From the NCBI GenBank assembly GCA_947503035.1, contig CANNCD010000002.1, positions 124,001-188,000 on the forward strand: DNA of 64,000 nt, read 5' to 3'. Shown here piece by piece: positions 19,311 to 29,549 of this stretch (its first letter is position 1; each line of letters opens with the position of its first letter). The notes below the pieces were generated by a model, which made no database searches, was not told where the DNA came from, and was given only the letters and a program-made list of their open reading frames with translations. The position numbers and the translations under genes are program-made. Source of the DNA: an uncultured Halocynthiibacter sp. GTDB lineage: Bacteria; Pseudomonadota; Alphaproteobacteria; Rhodobacterales; Rhodobacteraceae.

Positions 19311-20021
19311 ATGCGCCCATCTGGCCGTTCTGTCGACGAAATGCGTAGCATTATCATTGAAACCAATGTGACACGTCACGCCGAGGGATCATGTATGATC
19401 AAAATGGGCGACACGCATGTGTTGTGTACCGCGTCGCTTGAGCCACGCGTTCCGTCCTTTATGAAGAATTCCGGTCTTGGCTGGGTCACCGCCGAATACG
19501 GTATGCTGCCCCGCGCGACCAACACACGAATGCGCCGTGAGGCCAAGAATGGCCAATCTGGCCGGACCCAAGAAATCCAACGTCTGATTGGTCGTTCCCT
19601 ACGTGCTGGGGTTGATCGCGTTGCTTTGGGTGAGCGTCAGATTACCATCGATTGCGATGTTATTCAGGCCGACGGCGGCACGCGTTGTGCCTCTATCACT
19701 GGTGGTTGGGTCGCTTTGAAGTTGGCCGTTCAGAAATTGATGAAGGCCGGTGATGTAATCTCCGACCCGCTTATCGACCCTATTGCTGCGGTTTCTTGTG
19801 GTATTTACGCGGGGCAACCTGTTCTAGATCTCGATTACCCCGAGGATTCCGAGGCGGGCGTCGACGGCAACTTTATCCTGACCAGCTCAAAACGTCTTGT
19901 TGAGGTCCAGATGAGCGCCGAGGGTTCTACCTTTGATCGCAGCCAGATGAACACGCTGCTCGACTACGCCGAAAAGGGTGTTGATGAACTCGTCGCGGCA
20001 CAATTGGCGGCGGTGGCGTAA
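19311..20021 (+). CDS. rph: Ribonuclease PH
   Basis: A 236-residue phosphorolytic 3'-5' exoribonuclease that trims tRNA 3' ends. Family motifs [12 protein letters not shown] at the start, [24 protein letters not shown] and [12 protein letters not shown] are present. The ATG at 19311 is behind AAAGGAATT. Its stop overlaps the start of rdgB (TAATG). The rph-rdgB-hemW order forms an operon divergent from hrcA-grpE. Confidence 0.97.
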   Translation: MRPSGRSVDEMRSIIIETNVTRHAEGSCMIKMGDTHVLCTASLEPRVPSFMKNSGLGWVTAEYGMLPRATNTRMRREAKNGQSGRTQEIQRLIGRSLRAGVDRVALGERQITIDCDVIQADGGTRCASITGGWVALKLAVQKLMKAGDVISDPLIDPIAAVSCGIYAGQPVLDLDYPEDSEAGVDGNFILTSSKRLVEVQMSAEGSTFDRSQMNTLLDYAEKGVDELVAAQLAAVA

Positions 20022-20629
20022 TGCGCAAACTGACCGAAAAGAAAATCGTTCTCGCGTCCCACAATGCGGGCAAGTTACGTGAGATCGGCGCGCTCTTGGC
20101 CCCTTTTGGGATCGAAGTCGTCTCCGCCGGTGATCTTGGTCTGGACGAACCGGAGGAAACCGAAAACACATTCGCTGGAAATGCGCGCATCAAGGCGCAT
20201 TACGCCGCCAAGGAAACTGGTCTTCCTGCGCTTTCGGATGACAGCGGTCTGATGGTCGATGCCCTTAATGGCGCGCCTGGCGTCTATACCGCCGACTGGG
20301 CTGAAACCCCAAGCGGGCGTGATTTCCCGATGGCGATGAAAAAGGTAAACGATAAACTCGAAGCCCTTGGCGATGACGTTGATCGTTCCGCGACCTTCAA
20401 CGCGACGCTGTGCATCGCTTGGCCCGATGGTCACGACGAGATTTTCGCAGGACAAGTGCACGGCGAACTGACATGGCCGATGCGCGGCGATCGCGGATTT
20501 GGCTTTGATCCAGTATTCATCCCGAATGGCGAAACGGAAACCTTTGGTGAGATGGATCCTGCCCGCAAAAGCGCCATGAGCCACCGAACCGTCGCGTTCC
20601 AGCTTTTAAAAGATAACGCATTTGAATGA
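20021..20629 (+). CDS. rdgB: XTP/dITP diphosphatase
   Basis: A 202-residue HAM1/RdgB-type pyrophosphatase that removes non-canonical purine nucleotides such as dITP and XTP from the pool. Visible motifs are [11 protein letters not shown] at the N-terminus, the [13 protein letters not shown] catalytic segment and [11 protein letters not shown]. It shares one base with the rph stop and overlaps the start of hemW by 8 bp, so the three genes are translationally linked. Confidence 0.96.
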   Translation: MRKLTEKKIVLASHNAGKLREIGALLAPFGIEVVSAGDLGLDEPEETENTFAGNARIKAHYAAKETGLPALSDDSGLMVDALNGAPGVYTADWAETPSGRDFPMAMKKVNDKLEALGDDVDRSATFNATLCIAWPDGHDEIFAGQVHGELTWPMRGDRGFGFDPVFIPNGETETFGEMDPARKSAMSHRTVAFQLLKDNAFE

Positions 20630-21788
20630 TATCGTAGCAGACTGGCAGGCAGGCGGCTTTGGGCTTTATGTCCACTGGCCGTTTTGTCAGGCCAAGTGCC
20701 CCTATTGCGACTTTAACAGCCACGTTTCCGATCACATCGATCAGACACGGTGGCTGCGATCCTATCTCTCAGAGCTTGACCGTGTTGGCGCCGAGGTCGG
20801 CCGCCGCCCGCTTCGTTCAATTTACTTTGGTGGCGGGACCCCGTCCCTTATGGCGCCTGAAACAGTCGCCGCGATTATCGAACGCGCCGGCGCACATTGG
20901 GATTTCGCCAACGACATCGAAATCACGCTCGAGGCCAACCCAACCTCGATAGAAGCAAGCCGCTTTGCCGGATATCGCGACGGTGGCGTCAGTCGCATCT
21001 CGATGGGCTTTCAGGCTCTCAACGACGAAGACCTTCGGAAACTGGGCCGCCTTCACAACGTGGCCGAAGGCCTTAAGGCGTTCGAACTCGCGCAATCATT
21101 CTTTCCAAGGACAAGTTTTGATCTGATCTATGCGCGTCAGGATCAAACCCTTGTGCAATGGCAGGCGGAGCTCGCAACGTCTCTTAATCTTGCTGCCGAT
21201 CACCTGAGCCTCTATCAGCTCACCATCGAGCCTAACACGGCATTTGGTGCAAGACATGCACGCGGCGGGCTGCGCGGATTGCCAAACGACGATGTTGCGT
21301 CCGACATGTTTTTCAAGACAATCGAGATGTGTGCCGATGCGGGTCTTGAACATTACGAAGTTTCGAATTTTTCCCGTCCTGGGTCCGAAAGCCGTCACAA
21401 CCTTATCTATTGGCGATATGGAGATTTTGCCGGTATCGGCCCTGGTGCTCACGGACGCTTAACCCTTGCTCAGCGCAAATTCGGGACGTCTACACACCTG
21501 ATACCCGAAACTTGGCTTCACAACGTCGAGAAAAACGGCTCTGGTGAGCTGATTAGAGACGAAATTACCCAAATCGAGCAAGCGGACGAATATGCGATTA
21601 TGGGATTGCGTTTGAAAGAGGGTATATCTTTGTCTCGGCTCGAAAATCTACGCGGAAACCGCATAGATCGCAGTAAGATCAAAGACTTATCTGACATGTC
21701 TATGGTATCACTTGAAGACGACACGCTCCGCGCCACGAATGATGGGCGCGTCGTCCTCAATTCGGTTCTAAAGGAACTTTTAAGCTAG
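20622..21788 (+). CDS. hemW: Radical SAM protein HemW (HemN-like)
   Basis: A 388-residue radical SAM protein. The Fe-S cluster motif is C-x3-C-x2-C in [12 protein letters not shown], followed by [10 protein letters not shown] and EANPTS. HemW was long annotated as an oxygen-independent coproporphyrinogen oxidase but is now regarded as a heme chaperone. The only start that fits is TTG at 20622 inside the end of rdgB; the nearest ATG (20625) is out of frame, so weak initiation coupled to rdgB is likely. The stop overlaps that of convergent parB by 4 bp. Confidence 0.9.
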   Translation: MNDIVADWQAGGFGLYVHWPFCQAKCPYCDFNSHVSDHIDQTRWLRSYLSELDRVGAEVGRRPLRSIYFGGGTPSLMAPETVAAIIERAGAHWDFANDIEITLEANPTSIEASRFAGYRDGGVSRISMGFQALNDEDLRKLGRLHNVAEGLKAFELAQSFFPRTSFDLIYARQDQTLVQWQAELATSLNLAADHLSLYQLTIEPNTAFGARHARGGLRGLPNDDVASDMFFKTIEMCADAGLEHYEVSNFSRPGSESRHNLIYWRYGDFAGIGPGAHGRLTLAQRKFGTSTHLIPETWLHNVEKNGSGELIRDEITQIEQADEYAIMGLRLKEGISLSRLENLRGNRIDRSKIKDLSDMSMVSLEDDTLRATNDGRVVLNSVLKELLS

Positions 21789-22684
21789 CCTTCGCGCTGT
21801 GACGAAAGCAGCGCGCAAATCTCATCAAGCTGGTCAAGAGACTTGTATTGAATAGAGAGTTTGCCGCCACCCGAGCTCGCCTTGTGGGCAAGATTAACCT
21901 TCATTCCAAGCGTCGCCGAGAGGTCCCCTTCGAGCGCCTTGGTATCCGCATCCTTAGTCGACCCCGGAGCAGCAGCTTTTGGTTTATCAAGCTGTCCCTT
22001 GGCCAACGCCTCGGTTTGGCGCACCGATAGACCCTCTGAGACGACACGCTGTGCAAGGCCGGACGGATCGGAAGACGTAATCAACGCACGTGCATGTCCA
22101 ATGCTTAGCTTGCCATCATGCAAAAGATCCTGAACATCCTGTGGAAGCTGCAACAACCGCATCAGGTTCGCGATATGGCTTCTGCTTTTGGAAAGCGCCG
22201 CCGCCAGCTTCTCTTGGGTATGGCCGAACCGCTCCATGAGTTGTTTATAGCCTTTTGCCTCTTCAATCGCATTCAGATCAGAACGTTGAATGTTCTCGAT
22301 GATCGCGATTTCCAGAACCTCGGTATCAGTCATCTCGCGAATAACAACGGGCACCTCATGAAGCTGCGCAAGCTGTGACGCACGCCAGCGGCGTTCCCCT
22401 GCTACGATTTCATAGATGTCGTTTTCGCGCGGATGTGGGCGCACGATAAGCGGTTGAATTACTCCCTTTTCGCGGATCGAATTCGCAAGCTCCTGAAGGG
22501 CGTCTTCACTGAAAAAGCGGCGTGGCTGATCAGGGTTTGCCTTAATTTTTTCAATCGGGAGTGTCGCGTCGGATTTTTTTTCGCGCACGTCTGTTCTCGG
22601 CTGGTCGGCTTCGATGTTTACATCGGCCATAAGCGCCGACAAACCACGACCAAGACCACGGCGTTCATTCTTTTTATCTACCAT
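21785..22684 (-). CDS. parB: Chromosome partitioning protein ParB
   Basis: A 299-residue ParB/Spo0J CTPase clamp. The arginine-rich GERRWRASQLAQ box of the CTP-binding domain (about residue 110-120) and the helix-turn-helix SKSRSHIANLMRLLQLP (about 160) that binds parS are present, as is a C-terminal dimerisation region. It loads at parS and spreads along DNA near oriC. Three perfect parS sites lie 1.1-3.3 kb upstream in rsmG and mnmG. parA ends one base before it. Confidence 0.96.
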   Translation of the reverse strand: MVDKKNERRGLGRGLSALMADVNIEADQPRTDVREKKSDATLPIEKIKANPDQPRRFFSEDALQELANSIREKGVIQPLIVRPHPRENDIYEIVAGERRWRASQLAQLHEVPVVIREMTDTEVLEIAIIENIQRSDLNAIEEAKGYKQLMERFGHTQEKLAAALSKSRSHIANLMRLLQLPQDVQDLLHDGKLSIGHARALITSSDPSGLAQRVVSEGLSVRQTEALAKGQLDKPKAAAPGSTKDADTKALEGDLSATLGMKVNLAHKASSGGGKLSIQYKSLDQLDEICALLSSQREG

Positions 22685-23503
22685 TTACTGGGCTCCTTGA
22701 TTGGCGGCGGCGTGACGGCGAACCAATTCACCTGCCAAATTTCTGTAGGCAACGCTTCCCTTAGATTGCGTATCATAGGTCAAAACCGGCTGAGCGAACG
22801 ATGGTGCTTCGCTTACTCGAACGTTACGCGGAATAACGGTATTGAATACGAGTTCTCCCAGGTTCTCACGCGCATCGTTTTCGACCTGCAGGCTCAGATT
22901 ATTTCGTTTATCGTACATAGTAAGGACGATACCCTCAATCCGAAGGTTCTTATTGGCGGACTGACGCACGTCACGCACGGTAAGCATAAGCTGCGATAGA
23001 CCTTCTAGCGCAAAAAACTCGCTTTGAAGCGGAACCAGAACTGAATGTGCTGCGACCATAGCATTGACAGTCAAGAGATTGAGAGATGGCGGGCAATCGA
23101 TCAGCACATAGTCAAGATCATATTCGTCAATCGCATTTTGCCGAAGAGCGTCGTGAAGTAGGAAGCTGCGTTTTTCATTCGAAATAAGCTCAATGTCTGC
23201 CGAGCTTAGATCCGTCGTCGCAGGAACAATAATGAGGTCTTCGATATCCGTTTGCTGGACAACCTGCTCAAGAGACGCATCACCCACAATAAGATCGTAG
23301 GTGGTAAATGTGCGATCGGAGCGAGACACACCAAGGCCAGTCGAGGCGTTTCCTTGGGGATCAAGATCCACAAGCAAAACCCGAAATCCTTCCTCCACAA
23401 GGGCGGCAGCAAGATTTATTGACGTTGTGGTCTTTCCCACCCCTCCTTTTTGGTTTGCGATAGCAATGATCTTTGGACCGGTTGGACGGGTATAGTCAGA
23501 CAT
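22685..23503 (-). CDS. parA: Chromosome partitioning ATPase ParA
   Basis: A 272-residue ParA/Soj ATPase with the deviant Walker A motif [14 protein letters not shown] (about residues 19-32), Walker A' [14 protein letters not shown] and Walker [12 protein letters not shown]. It forms the gradient that pulls ParB-parS complexes apart. The ATG lies inside the last codons of rsmG (8-bp overlap) and parB follows directly. Confidence 0.96.
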   Translation of the reverse strand: MSDYTRPTGPKIIAIANQKGGVGKTTTSINLAAALVEEGFRVLLVDLDPQGNASTGLGVSRSDRTFTTYDLIVGDASLEQVVQQTDIEDLIIVPATTDLSSADIELISNEKRSFLLHDALRQNAIDEYDLDYVLIDCPPSLNLLTVNAMVAAHSVLVPLQSEFFALEGLSQLMLTVRDVRQSANKNLRIEGIVLTMYDKRNNLSLQVENDARENLGELVFNTVIPRNVRVSEAPSFAQPVLTYDTQSKGSVAYRNLAGELVRRHAAANQGAQ

Positions 23504-24119
23504 GTTTCACTTCGCCAATTTTCAAAATTACACTATTTGTATCGACCTTACTTGGAATAACCTCACAGTCAAAGTTCCATTTTCTTTCAGCAGCTTCGAT
23601 TTCTTCGCGAAATTTCAGCCCCTTCGGGAATATGGATATGCCGTGCCGTTGTCTGTGACGAACCGTAAAGTCAAGAAGTACGTCGAGCGGGGCCAGGGCC
23701 CGCGCGCTTAAGATATCTGTGTTTTGAGGAGCCGTTTTTTCGATCCGTTCAGTAATGATATTCACACGAATACCTGTTTCACGTGAAACATTCCGTAGAA
23801 AGGAAGACTTTCGCCGATCCGACTCAATCAATGTAATTGTGCTAACTGGGCTTCGCTCAAGGGCAAGTATTCCGATCACAAGACCAGGAAAGCCGCCGCC
23901 AGAGCCAATGTCGGTCCAATCAGTGAAGGCTGGTGCCACTTCAAAAATCTGTGCGGAATCTGCTATGTGCCGCGCCCAAGCGTCGTCGAGCGTCGATTTC
24001 GACACAAGATTGATTGCAGGGTTCCACTTATGGAGGAGACGAACGTATTCAGATAGGCGATCGAATGTTTCACGTGAAACATCGACCCCAATGAGATCGG
24101 AAAATTGATCGGGTGTCAT
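23496..24119 (-). CDS. rsmG: 16S rRNA (guanine-527-N7) methyltransferase RsmG
   Basis: A 207-residue GidB-type methyltransferase. The SAM-binding segment [18 protein letters not shown] (about residues 66-83) and [20 protein letters not shown] are characteristic. It methylates G527 of 16S rRNA. Two perfect parS sites are embedded in the coding sequence, where they encode the V-S-R-E-T segments near residues 14-18 and 111-115. Its ATG overlaps the mnmG TGA by 4 bp. Confidence 0.95.
   Translation of the reverse strand: MTPDQFSDLIGVDVSRETFDRLSEYVRLLHKWNPAINLVSKSTLDDAWARHIADSAQIFEVAPAFTDWTDIGSGGGFPGLVIGILALERSPVSTITLIESDRRKSSFLRNVSRETGIRVNIITERIEKTAPQNTDILSARALAPLDVLLDFTVRHRQRHGISIFPKGLKFREEIEAAERKWNFDCEVIPSKVDTNSVILKIGEVKHV
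23775..23790. promoter_or_regulatory. parS site inside rsmG
   Basis: TGTTTCACGTGAAACA matches the bacterial parS consensus at all 16 positions. On the coding strand it encodes the NVSRET part of RsmG. ParB from the neighbouring gene should bind here. Confidence 0.93.
24066..24081. promoter_or_regulatory. parS site near the start of rsmG
   Basis: A second perfect 16-bp parS palindrome, TGTTTCACGTGAAACA, within the first 18 codons of rsmG (the DVSRETF segment), 291 bp from the other rsmG site. Confidence 0.93.
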
Positions 24120-25990
24120 GCGGATTTTGCAGCCTGTTGCCGGAGATTTGCCAAAATGAGCGTCAAAGCCGCCGGCGTTACACCCTCAATTCTCGATGCT
24201 TGTGCAAGAGAGCGCGGGCGGATCGTGGAGAGTTTCGACTTCAATTCGTTTGAAAGCCCAGCGAGGTCGGAATACTCAAAGTCATCGGGAATTTTATGCC
24301 CTTCGTCCCGTGAAAGCGCATCAACGTCTTTCTTCTGACGAGAAATGTAGTTTGAGTAGGTCGCGTCCTTTTTTAGCTGCGCCGAAATATCCGAAGGAAC
24401 AGACGCAAGTTCAGGTGAAAGCGCGACCAAGTTCGCAAATTCGATATCAGGGAACGAAAGAAGTTCAAGTGCCGAGCGGGTAGGCCCGTCCTTTTGAATT
24501 TTCACGCCCTGCTCAGCAAGAGAGCGAGCGGTGAACATTGCAGAACCTAGTTGAGTTCTCGCAGAACTTAGTGCATCCATCTTAGAGATGAACGCCGATT
24601 TCCGCGTATCAGAAACACACCCTAGGTCAATTCCTCGCTGTGTAAGACGCTGATCGGCGTTATCTACACGAAGCGAAAGCCTGAACTCGGCGCGCGACGT
24701 AAACATACGATAGGGTTCAGAAACGCCTCGTGTAATGAGGTCGTCAATCATCACGCCGATATAGCTCTCGGAGCGCTCAAAGATCGCCGGTTCAAGATCA
24801 TAGGCTGCGCGCGCCGCGTTCAAACCAGCAACAAGCCCTTGGGCGGCTGCTTCTTCATAGCCGGTCGTCCCATTGATCTGTCCCGCAAGATATAGACCAC
24901 TTACGTTCCGAAGCTCCAACGATGCACGAAGTGCCCGCGGATCAACATAGTCATATTCAATAGCATAGCCAGGTTGTAGGATCGTCGCATTTTCCAACCC
25001 AACCATCGAACGCACGTAATCGTGCTGTACGTTTTCGGGAAGCGACGTAGAAATCCCATTAGGATATACAACATTATCCGAAAGACTTTCGGGCTCAAGA
25101 AATACCTGATGGGAGTCTTTGTCGGCGAAACGAACGATTTTATCCTCGATCGAGGGGCAGTACCGCGGCCCTACCCCGTCGATATGACCGCCGTACATCG
25201 CAGATTTTTCGAGATTTTCTCGGATAATGTCATGCGTCTTGGAGTTTGTATGAGTTATCCCGCAAGATATTTGCCGTGCTGATGCCTTATTATTAAGGAA
25301 CGAGAACAGCACCGGATCATCATCACCCGGCTGCATCTCAAGTATGTCCCAGTTGATTGTGGTGGCATCAAGGCGAGGCGGCGTACCGGTTTTCAAACGA
25401 CCAAGCGGTAGATCAAACGAGTCAATCCGTTCGGCCAGCTTGATCGACGCGTTATCGCCCATCCGACCGCCAGAACGTGACACATCCCCAATATGGATTA
25501 TTCCACGAAGAAAAGTGCCAGTCGTCAGAACAACTGCCTTGGAATTGAGAACTGTTTCATCTGCAAGAACGACACCACGAACGGCATCACCCTCCATGAC
25601 AAAATCGGCCGCTTCACCCTCAATCACCGTTAGGTTTGGCGTATTGAAAATCTCCGCCTGCATCTCTTCACGATAGATTTTGCGGTCGGCTTGCGCTCTC
25701 GGCCCTTGCACCGCGGGTCCCTTGCGGCGGTTTAGTAGGCGAAACTGAATTCCTGCTTTATCTGCGACACGCCCCATGACACCATCAAGCGCGTCGATTT
25801 CACGAACAAGATGCCCTTTCCCAAGCCCACCAATCGCCGGATTGCATGACATAACCCCGATTGCGTCTTTGCGTAGTGTAACCAACGCTGTGCGCGCGCC
25901 AAAACGAGCGGCCGCATGCGCCGCATCCGTTCCGGCATGACCGCCGCCAACGACGATGACATCAAAATCTGAGTGTTTCACGTGAAACAA
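24116..25990 (-). CDS. mnmG: tRNA uridine-5-carboxymethylaminomethyl modification enzyme MnmG
   Basis: A 624-residue FAD protein (GidA) that acts with MnmE on the wobble uridine of certain tRNAs. The FAD-binding [12 protein letters not shown] motif, [17 protein letters not shown]-type region and [20 protein letters not shown] motif are visible. The N-terminus MFHVKHSDF is encoded by a perfect parS site, so the start codon at 25990 borders the site. Only 3 bp separate it from the mnmE stop upstream of the overlap-coupled rsmG. Confidence 0.97.
   Translation of the reverse strand: MFHVKHSDFDVIVVGGGHAGTDAAHAAARFGARTALVTLRKDAIGVMSCNPAIGGLGKGHLVREIDALDGVMGRVADKAGIQFRLLNRRKGPAVQGPRAQADRKIYREEMQAEIFNTPNLTVIEGEAADFVMEGDAVRGVVLADETVLNSKAVVLTTGTFLRGIIHIGDVSRSGGRMGDNASIKLAERIDSFDLPLGRLKTGTPPRLDATTINWDILEMQPGDDDPVLFSFLNNKASARQISCGITHTNSKTHDIIRENLEKSAMYGGHIDGVGPRYCPSIEDKIVRFADKDSHQVFLEPESLSDNVVYPNGISTSLPENVQHDYVRSMVGLENATILQPGYAIEYDYVDPRALRASLELRNVSGLYLAGQINGTTGYEEAAAQGLVAGLNAARAAYDLEPAIFERSESYIGVMIDDLITRGVSEPYRMFTSRAEFRLSLRVDNADQRLTQRGIDLGCVSDTRKSAFISKMDALSSARTQLGSAMFTARSLAEQGVKIQKDGPTRSALELLSFPDIEFANLVALSPELASVPSDISAQLKKDATYSNYISRQKKDVDALSRDEGHKIPDDFEYSDLAGLSNELKSKLSTIRPRSLAQASRIEGVTPAALTLILANLRQQAAKSA
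25974..25989. promoter_or_regulatory. parS site at the start of mnmG
   Basis: A third perfect TGTTTCACGTGAAACA, occupying codons 1-6 of mnmG (M-F-H-V-K-H). It is the parS site closest to the putative origin, about 3.2 kb away. Confidence 0.94.
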
Positions 25991-25993
25991 TCC

Positions 25994-27280
25994 TTACTTA
26001 CCAAGGCAAAAACTTGCGAATATTTCATCAAGAAGATGTTCGACATCTACGCGACCGACAAGAGAATCAAGAGTACGAATCGCTGTTCGAAGCTCTTCTG
26101 CGGCAATCTCGGCGCGTTCTGCACCATGAGATACCTCAATCTTAGCGATTCCCAAAGCCTCAATTCCGCGCTCAACCGCGATCCGGTGGCGTTCGTGCGT
26201 CGCTGTCGCTACTCCAGATGCGCGCCTTTCGAGAATACCGGTAATCAAATCAATGAGATCAGCGACTCCTTCGCCAGTTTTTCCCGAAACTGACAGACCA
26301 TCTGTCGCAGCCAAGTCTGACTTGCCGTGAACAACAACATCGTCGTCTCTGGGCTCAATAAGCGCAATATCGCCACTAGACAGCAGAAAAATACGCAAAT
26401 CGGACGCAGCAGCGCGATCAAGCGCGCGTCGGATACCGATGCTTTCAACAACATCGTCTGTCTCACGAAGACCGGCGGTATCCAAAATGGTGACTGGGAG
26501 ACCACGAAGATCCATGCGCACCTCGATCACGTCACGAGTTGTTCCTGCGATATCCGAAGTAATCGCAGCATCTCGGCCAGCGAGCGCATTAAGCAGCGTG
26601 GACTTACCTGCGTTTGGCTCACCAACAATCGCAACTTCGAAGCCTTCGCGAATCCGTTCAGCGACAAACGAACCCGACTTCTCACGCTCAAGTTCAGCCA
26701 ATACATCGTCGATAAGCGCGTTTACCTCGGGCGAAACATCCACAGGAACATCTTCGTCCGCGAAATCAATCGTCGCTTCCAAAAGAGCAGCTGCACGGAT
26801 GAGTTTGGTGCGCCAAACTTCTGCGAGATCACCAAGTGCACCAGAAAGTGTTTTCAGTGCTTGGACTCGCTGCGCCTCGGTGTCCGCCTCGATCAAATCG
26901 GAAAGCCCCTCAACCTGTGCAAGATCAAGACGGCCATTTTCAAGCGCTCGACGCGTAAATTCGCCAGGTTCAGCAAGCCGAAGCGACCGATCCGTCGAAA
27001 GGACGCGCAGAACGGCGTTCACAGTTGCGATTGACCCATGGAGTTGAAGCTCAGCAACGTCTTCACCGGTAAAGCTCGCTCCTTTTTCAAAGAAAAGAAC
27101 CAGTGCTTCGTCCAAAGGCGTGCCGTCAGCAGATTTAAGTAGCCGTAAAACGGGTTTACGAGGAACAAGGTTCCCTGCCCCAAGCCGCGTCACCGCCGCA
27201 TGAGAATTAGGCCCTGAAAGACGAACGACCGCCACACCGGCTTTGCCGCGGGCAGTCGCAAGAGCATAGATCGTATCCAT
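25994..27280 (-). CDS. mnmE: tRNA modification GTPase MnmE
   Basis: A 428-residue TrmE with an N-terminal tetrahydrofolate-binding domain ([20 protein letters not shown]), a helical domain and an inserted G domain: P-loop [14 protein letters not shown] (about residues 219-232), G2 TTRD, G3 DTAG. It ends in FCLGK, the conserved C-x-G-K motif with the catalytic cysteine. It works with MnmG in tRNA wobble modification. rho lies 28 bp upstream. Confidence 0.96.
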   Translation of the reverse strand: MDTIYALATARGKAGVAVVRLSGPNSHAAVTRLGAGNLVPRKPVLRLLKSADGTPLDEALVLFFEKGASFTGEDVAELQLHGSIATVNAVLRVLSTDRSLRLAEPGEFTRRALENGRLDLAQVEGLSDLIEADTEAQRVQALKTLSGALGDLAEVWRTKLIRAAALLEATIDFADEDVPVDVSPEVNALIDDVLAELEREKSGSFVAERIREGFEVAIVGEPNAGKSTLLNALAGRDAAITSDIAGTTRDVIEVRMDLRGLPVTILDTAGLRETDDVVESIGIRRALDRAAASDLRIFLLSSGDIALIEPRDDDVVVHGKSDLAATDGLSVSGKTGEGVADLIDLITGILERRASGVATATHERHRIAVERGIEALGIAKIEVSHGAERAEIAAEELRTAIRTLDSLVGRVDVEHLLDEIFASFCLGK

Positions 27281-27308
27281 ATCTAAACCATTGTAAATGA
27301 ACGATAAG

Positions 27309-28580
27309 TTAAGTGTTCATTGAGTCGAAGAAGTCCGCATTGGATTTCGTTTGCTTGAGCTTGGAGATCAGGAATTCGATACCGTCAGTTGTCCCCATTG
27401 GGTTCAAAATACGGCGCAGAACGAATGTTTTCTGCAAATCGACCTTATCAACCAAGAGATCCTCTTTACGGGTACCGGATTTAAGGATGTCCATCGCAGG
27501 GAAGACGCGTTTATCGGCAACCTTACGGTCCAGAACGATTTCGCTGTTACCGGTCCCTTTGAATTCCTCAAAGATAACCTCATCCATGCGAGATCCAGTG
27601 TCGATCAATGCGGTCGCGATGATGGTAAGCGAGCCGCCCTCTTCGACGTTACGCGCCGCACCAAAGAAACGTTTCGGGCGTTGAAGCGCATTCGCGTCCA
27701 CACCACCAGTCAAAACCTTGCCGGATGATGGAACCACGGTGTTGAACGCACGACCAAGACGCGTAATCGAATCCAATAGGATCACAACATCGCGTTTGTG
27801 TTCCACAAGACGTTTGGCCTTTTCGATAACCATCTCGGAAACGGCAACGTGACGTGTCGCGGGTTCATCGAAGGTTGACGAAACGACCTCGCCCTTCACG
27901 CTGCGCTGCATGTCGGTCACCTCTTCTGGGCGTTCGTCGATCAAAAGAACGATCAAGTAACACTCTGGATGGTTTTTCTCGATGGAATTGGCAATGTTTT
28001 GCAACAGAACCGTTTTACCTGTGCGCGGTGGCGCAACAATAAGTGAACGTTGACCCTTACCGATTGGTGCAACCAGATCGATAATCCGTGCGGAACGGTC
28101 TTTGATTGTCGGATCTTCGACTTCCATCTTAAGACGTTCATCGGGGTAAAGCGGCGTAAGGTTTTCAAACGCAACCTTGTGACGCGCCTTCTCAGGGTCC
28201 TCAAAGTTGATCGAGGCAACCTTGGTCAGCGCAAAGTAGCGTTCGTTGTCCCCAGGGGCCTGAATCACGCCCTCAATGGTATCGCCGGTGCGTAGGGAAT
28301 ACTGGCGGATCATGTCAGGCGACACGTAAATGTCGTCCGGACCAGACAGATAGTTCGCGCTTACGGACCGAAGATAACCAAATCCGTCCTGAAGAACCTC
28401 AAGAACACCATCACCTGAGATTTCCCAACCGTCCTCGGCGCGCTCTTTCAGGATCGAGAACATGATCTCGCCCTTGCGCATCGTGGACGCGTTTTCGATA
28501 TCAAGATCCTCTGCCATAGACAGAAGGTCTTTGGGGTGTTTCGCCTTTAGATCGGCAAGGTTCAGTTTCTCAACTGTCAT
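27309..28580 (-). CDS. rho: Transcription termination factor Rho
   Basis: A 423-residue hexameric RNA helicase that ends transcripts. The N-terminal helix-extended domain, the RNA-binding cold-shock fold ([26 protein letters not shown]), Walker [15 protein letters not shown] (about 185) and Walker [15 protein letters not shown] are present. Start ATG at 28580 ([12 protein letters not shown]) gives the family length; the frame is open 12 codons further without an obvious ribosome-binding site. Confidence 0.97.
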   Translation of the reverse strand: MTVEKLNLADLKAKHPKDLLSMAEDLDIENASTMRKGEIMFSILKERAEDGWEISGDGVLEVLQDGFGYLRSVSANYLSGPDDIYVSPDMIRQYSLRTGDTIEGVIQAPGDNERYFALTKVASINFEDPEKARHKVAFENLTPLYPDERLKMEVEDPTIKDRSARIIDLVAPIGKGQRSLIVAPPRTGKTVLLQNIANSIEKNHPECYLIVLLIDERPEEVTDMQRSVKGEVVSSTFDEPATRHVAVSEMVIEKAKRLVEHKRDVVILLDSITRLGRAFNTVVPSSGKVLTGGVDANALQRPKRFFGAARNVEEGGSLTIIATALIDTGSRMDEVIFEEFKGTGNSEIVLDRKVADKRVFPAMDILKSGTRKEDLLVDKVDLQKTFVLRRILNPMGTTDGIEFLISKLKQTKSNADFFDSMNT

Positions 28581-28690
28581 AGCATACTCCAAACGGCCTT
28601 GCGGCTGATGGCTCATATATAAATGGAAAATGTCCCATCGGACGACGGGCTTAATTCCTCATAGTCAATGAAGTCTAAGGAGTCAATTTC

Positions 28691-29137
28691 TTAGAACGGC
28701 CGCACAACAACCGAGACCACGATCAAAATGACCAAAACCGTTGGGACTTCGTTCATCAATCGATATTGGCGTCCCGTTAGGGTGTTTGTCCCATCGACGA
28801 AATCTTTGCGCCGTTTCTCTAGCCAAGAGTGAAACGCTGACATCCCCACGACGCTTGCGATTTTAACCCAAGCCCAGACAGATCCGAAATCAAACGCACC
28901 CGTGGCCAACATGATCAAACCACAAATCCATGCCACTCCCATGGCTGGAGACATGATCGCTTTGATCAATCTGCGTTCCATGTCCTGAAACATTTGATCT
29001 GTCTCAGAATTTTTAACGACTTGTTCAGTATGATAGACGAATAATCGAGGGAGATAGAAGATCCCAGCCATCCAAGCAATCACAGCGATAATGTGAAGTG
29101 CTTTTATCCATGGGTAGATATCATAGATGAATTCCAT
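28691..29137 (-). CDS. hemJ: Protoporphyrinogen IX oxidase HemJ
   Basis: A 148-residue membrane protein with about four helices, the size and pattern of HemJ. Conserved features include the His in WIKALHIIAVIAWMAG of helix 1 and the YLPRLFVYH segment after it. HemJ oxidises protoporphyrinogen IX in the heme pathway. ATG at 29137 follows GGAGAACCCA; the frame remains open upstream into AT-rich origin sequence but that extension is not credible. The gene points away from the origin and is the first gene on its left. Confidence 0.9.
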   Translation of the reverse strand: MEFIYDIYPWIKALHIIAVIAWMAGIFYLPRLFVYHTEQVVKNSETDQMFQDMERRLIKAIMSPAMGVAWICGLIMLATGAFDFGSVWAWVKIASVVGMSAFHSWLEKRRKDFVDGTNTLTGRQYRLMNEVPTVLVILIVVSVVVRPF

Positions 29138-29217
29138 TGGGTTCTCCGCGCTGATTAGCTCTCTAATAATAATATAAGAATTATAAAGATAGAAGATTAT
29201 GTAGTGTCGCAGTTTTC

Positions 29218-29226
29218 TGTGGATTA
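29218..29226 (-). promoter_or_regulatory. DnaA box, one mismatch
   Basis: TGTGGATTA, complement TAATCCACA, differs at one position from TTATCCACA. Confidence 0.6.
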
Positions 29227-29243
29227 TTGATCCATCCAAGATT

Positions 29244-29252
29244 TCATCCACA
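29244..29252 (+). promoter_or_regulatory. DnaA box, one mismatch
   Basis: TCATCCACA differs at one position from TTATCCACA. Confidence 0.6.
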
Positions 29253-29284
29253 GACGGGATAAATTGTATAACTCGAATTCGCGA

Positions 29285-29300
29285 TTAACATATTATTAAC
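29285..29300 (+). promoter_or_regulatory. Candidate CtrA-binding site in oriC
   Basis: TTAACATATTATTAAC fits TTAA-N7-TTAAC exactly. It lies between the left and central DnaA boxes, the placement seen for CtrA sites in the Caulobacter origin. The local AT content makes a chance match possible. Confidence 0.5.
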
Positions 29301-29349
29301 TCATTGTTCGATTATAGCTTATTTTCAAGGATTATTCTGATTTTCCACC

Positions 29350-29358
29350 TGTGGATAA
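29350..29358 (-). promoter_or_regulatory. DnaA box, perfect
   Basis: TGTGGATAA is the exact complement of the strong DnaA box TTATCCACA. Confidence 0.8.
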
Positions 29359-29363
29359 CTCTG

Positions 29364-29372
29364 TGTGGAAAA
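29364..29372 (-). promoter_or_regulatory. DnaA box, one mismatch
   Basis: TGTGGAAAA, complement TTTTCCACA, is one position off consensus and 14 bp from the perfect box in the same orientation. Confidence 0.55.
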
Positions 29373-29495
29373 TTTGATGATTTTGTTCATTGACGATTCC
29401 TACATGAAATCCGTTTGTTCTTCCCCACACCGTATAACCCGATCCGAACCGCACGAAAAAAACGGTGGAATTCGCGTTCTGGCCCTTGGAAAAAG

Positions 29496-29504
29496 TTGTC
29501 CACA
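29496..29504 (+). promoter_or_regulatory. DnaA box, one mismatch
   Basis: TTGTCCACA, one position off TTATCCACA; an identical copy follows 36 bp later. Confidence 0.6.
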
Positions 29505-29531
29505 GAGTTAACCCATTGCTTACACCTTTAG

Positions 29532-29540
29532 TTGTCCACA
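29532..29540 (+). promoter_or_regulatory. DnaA box, one mismatch, next to maf start
   Basis: TTGTCCACA, identical to the box at 29496, ends 9 bp before the maf ATG, so DnaA binding here could also affect maf expression. Confidence 0.6.
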
Positions 29541-29549
29541 GGCGGAAAC

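Larger units (their letters stand above)
29138..29549. other. Putative chromosomal replication origin (oriC)
   Basis: This is the only long gene-free gap in the window (412 bp). It is much richer in A and T than its surroundings, above all at 29155-29205 and 29256-29345, which would suit DNA unwinding. It carries DnaA-type boxes at 29218, 29244, 29350, 29364, 29496 and 29532 and a TTAA-N7-TTAAC site at 29285. Flanking genes run outward (hemJ-rho-mnmEG left, maf-aroE-coaE-dnaQ right), the arrangement also known around Caulobacter-type origins, and parAB/parS lie close by. dnaA itself is not here. Confidence 0.85.

Noticed and set aside
23503-23518. A fourth parS-like sequence at the rsmG/parA junction (TGTTTCAC followed by TTCGCCAA).
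   Set aside because: Only the left half matches; the right half has lost the palindrome, so ParB binding is unlikely.
29227-29240. FnrL-like sequence TTGATCCATCCAAG near hemJ.
   Set aside because: The second half deviates from ATCAA at two positions.
29138-29251. An open upstream extension of hemJ into the AT-rich gap.
   Set aside because: The composition is Ile/Tyr/Asn-rich as expected from AT-rich DNA; a good ribosome-binding site precedes the ATG at 29137.
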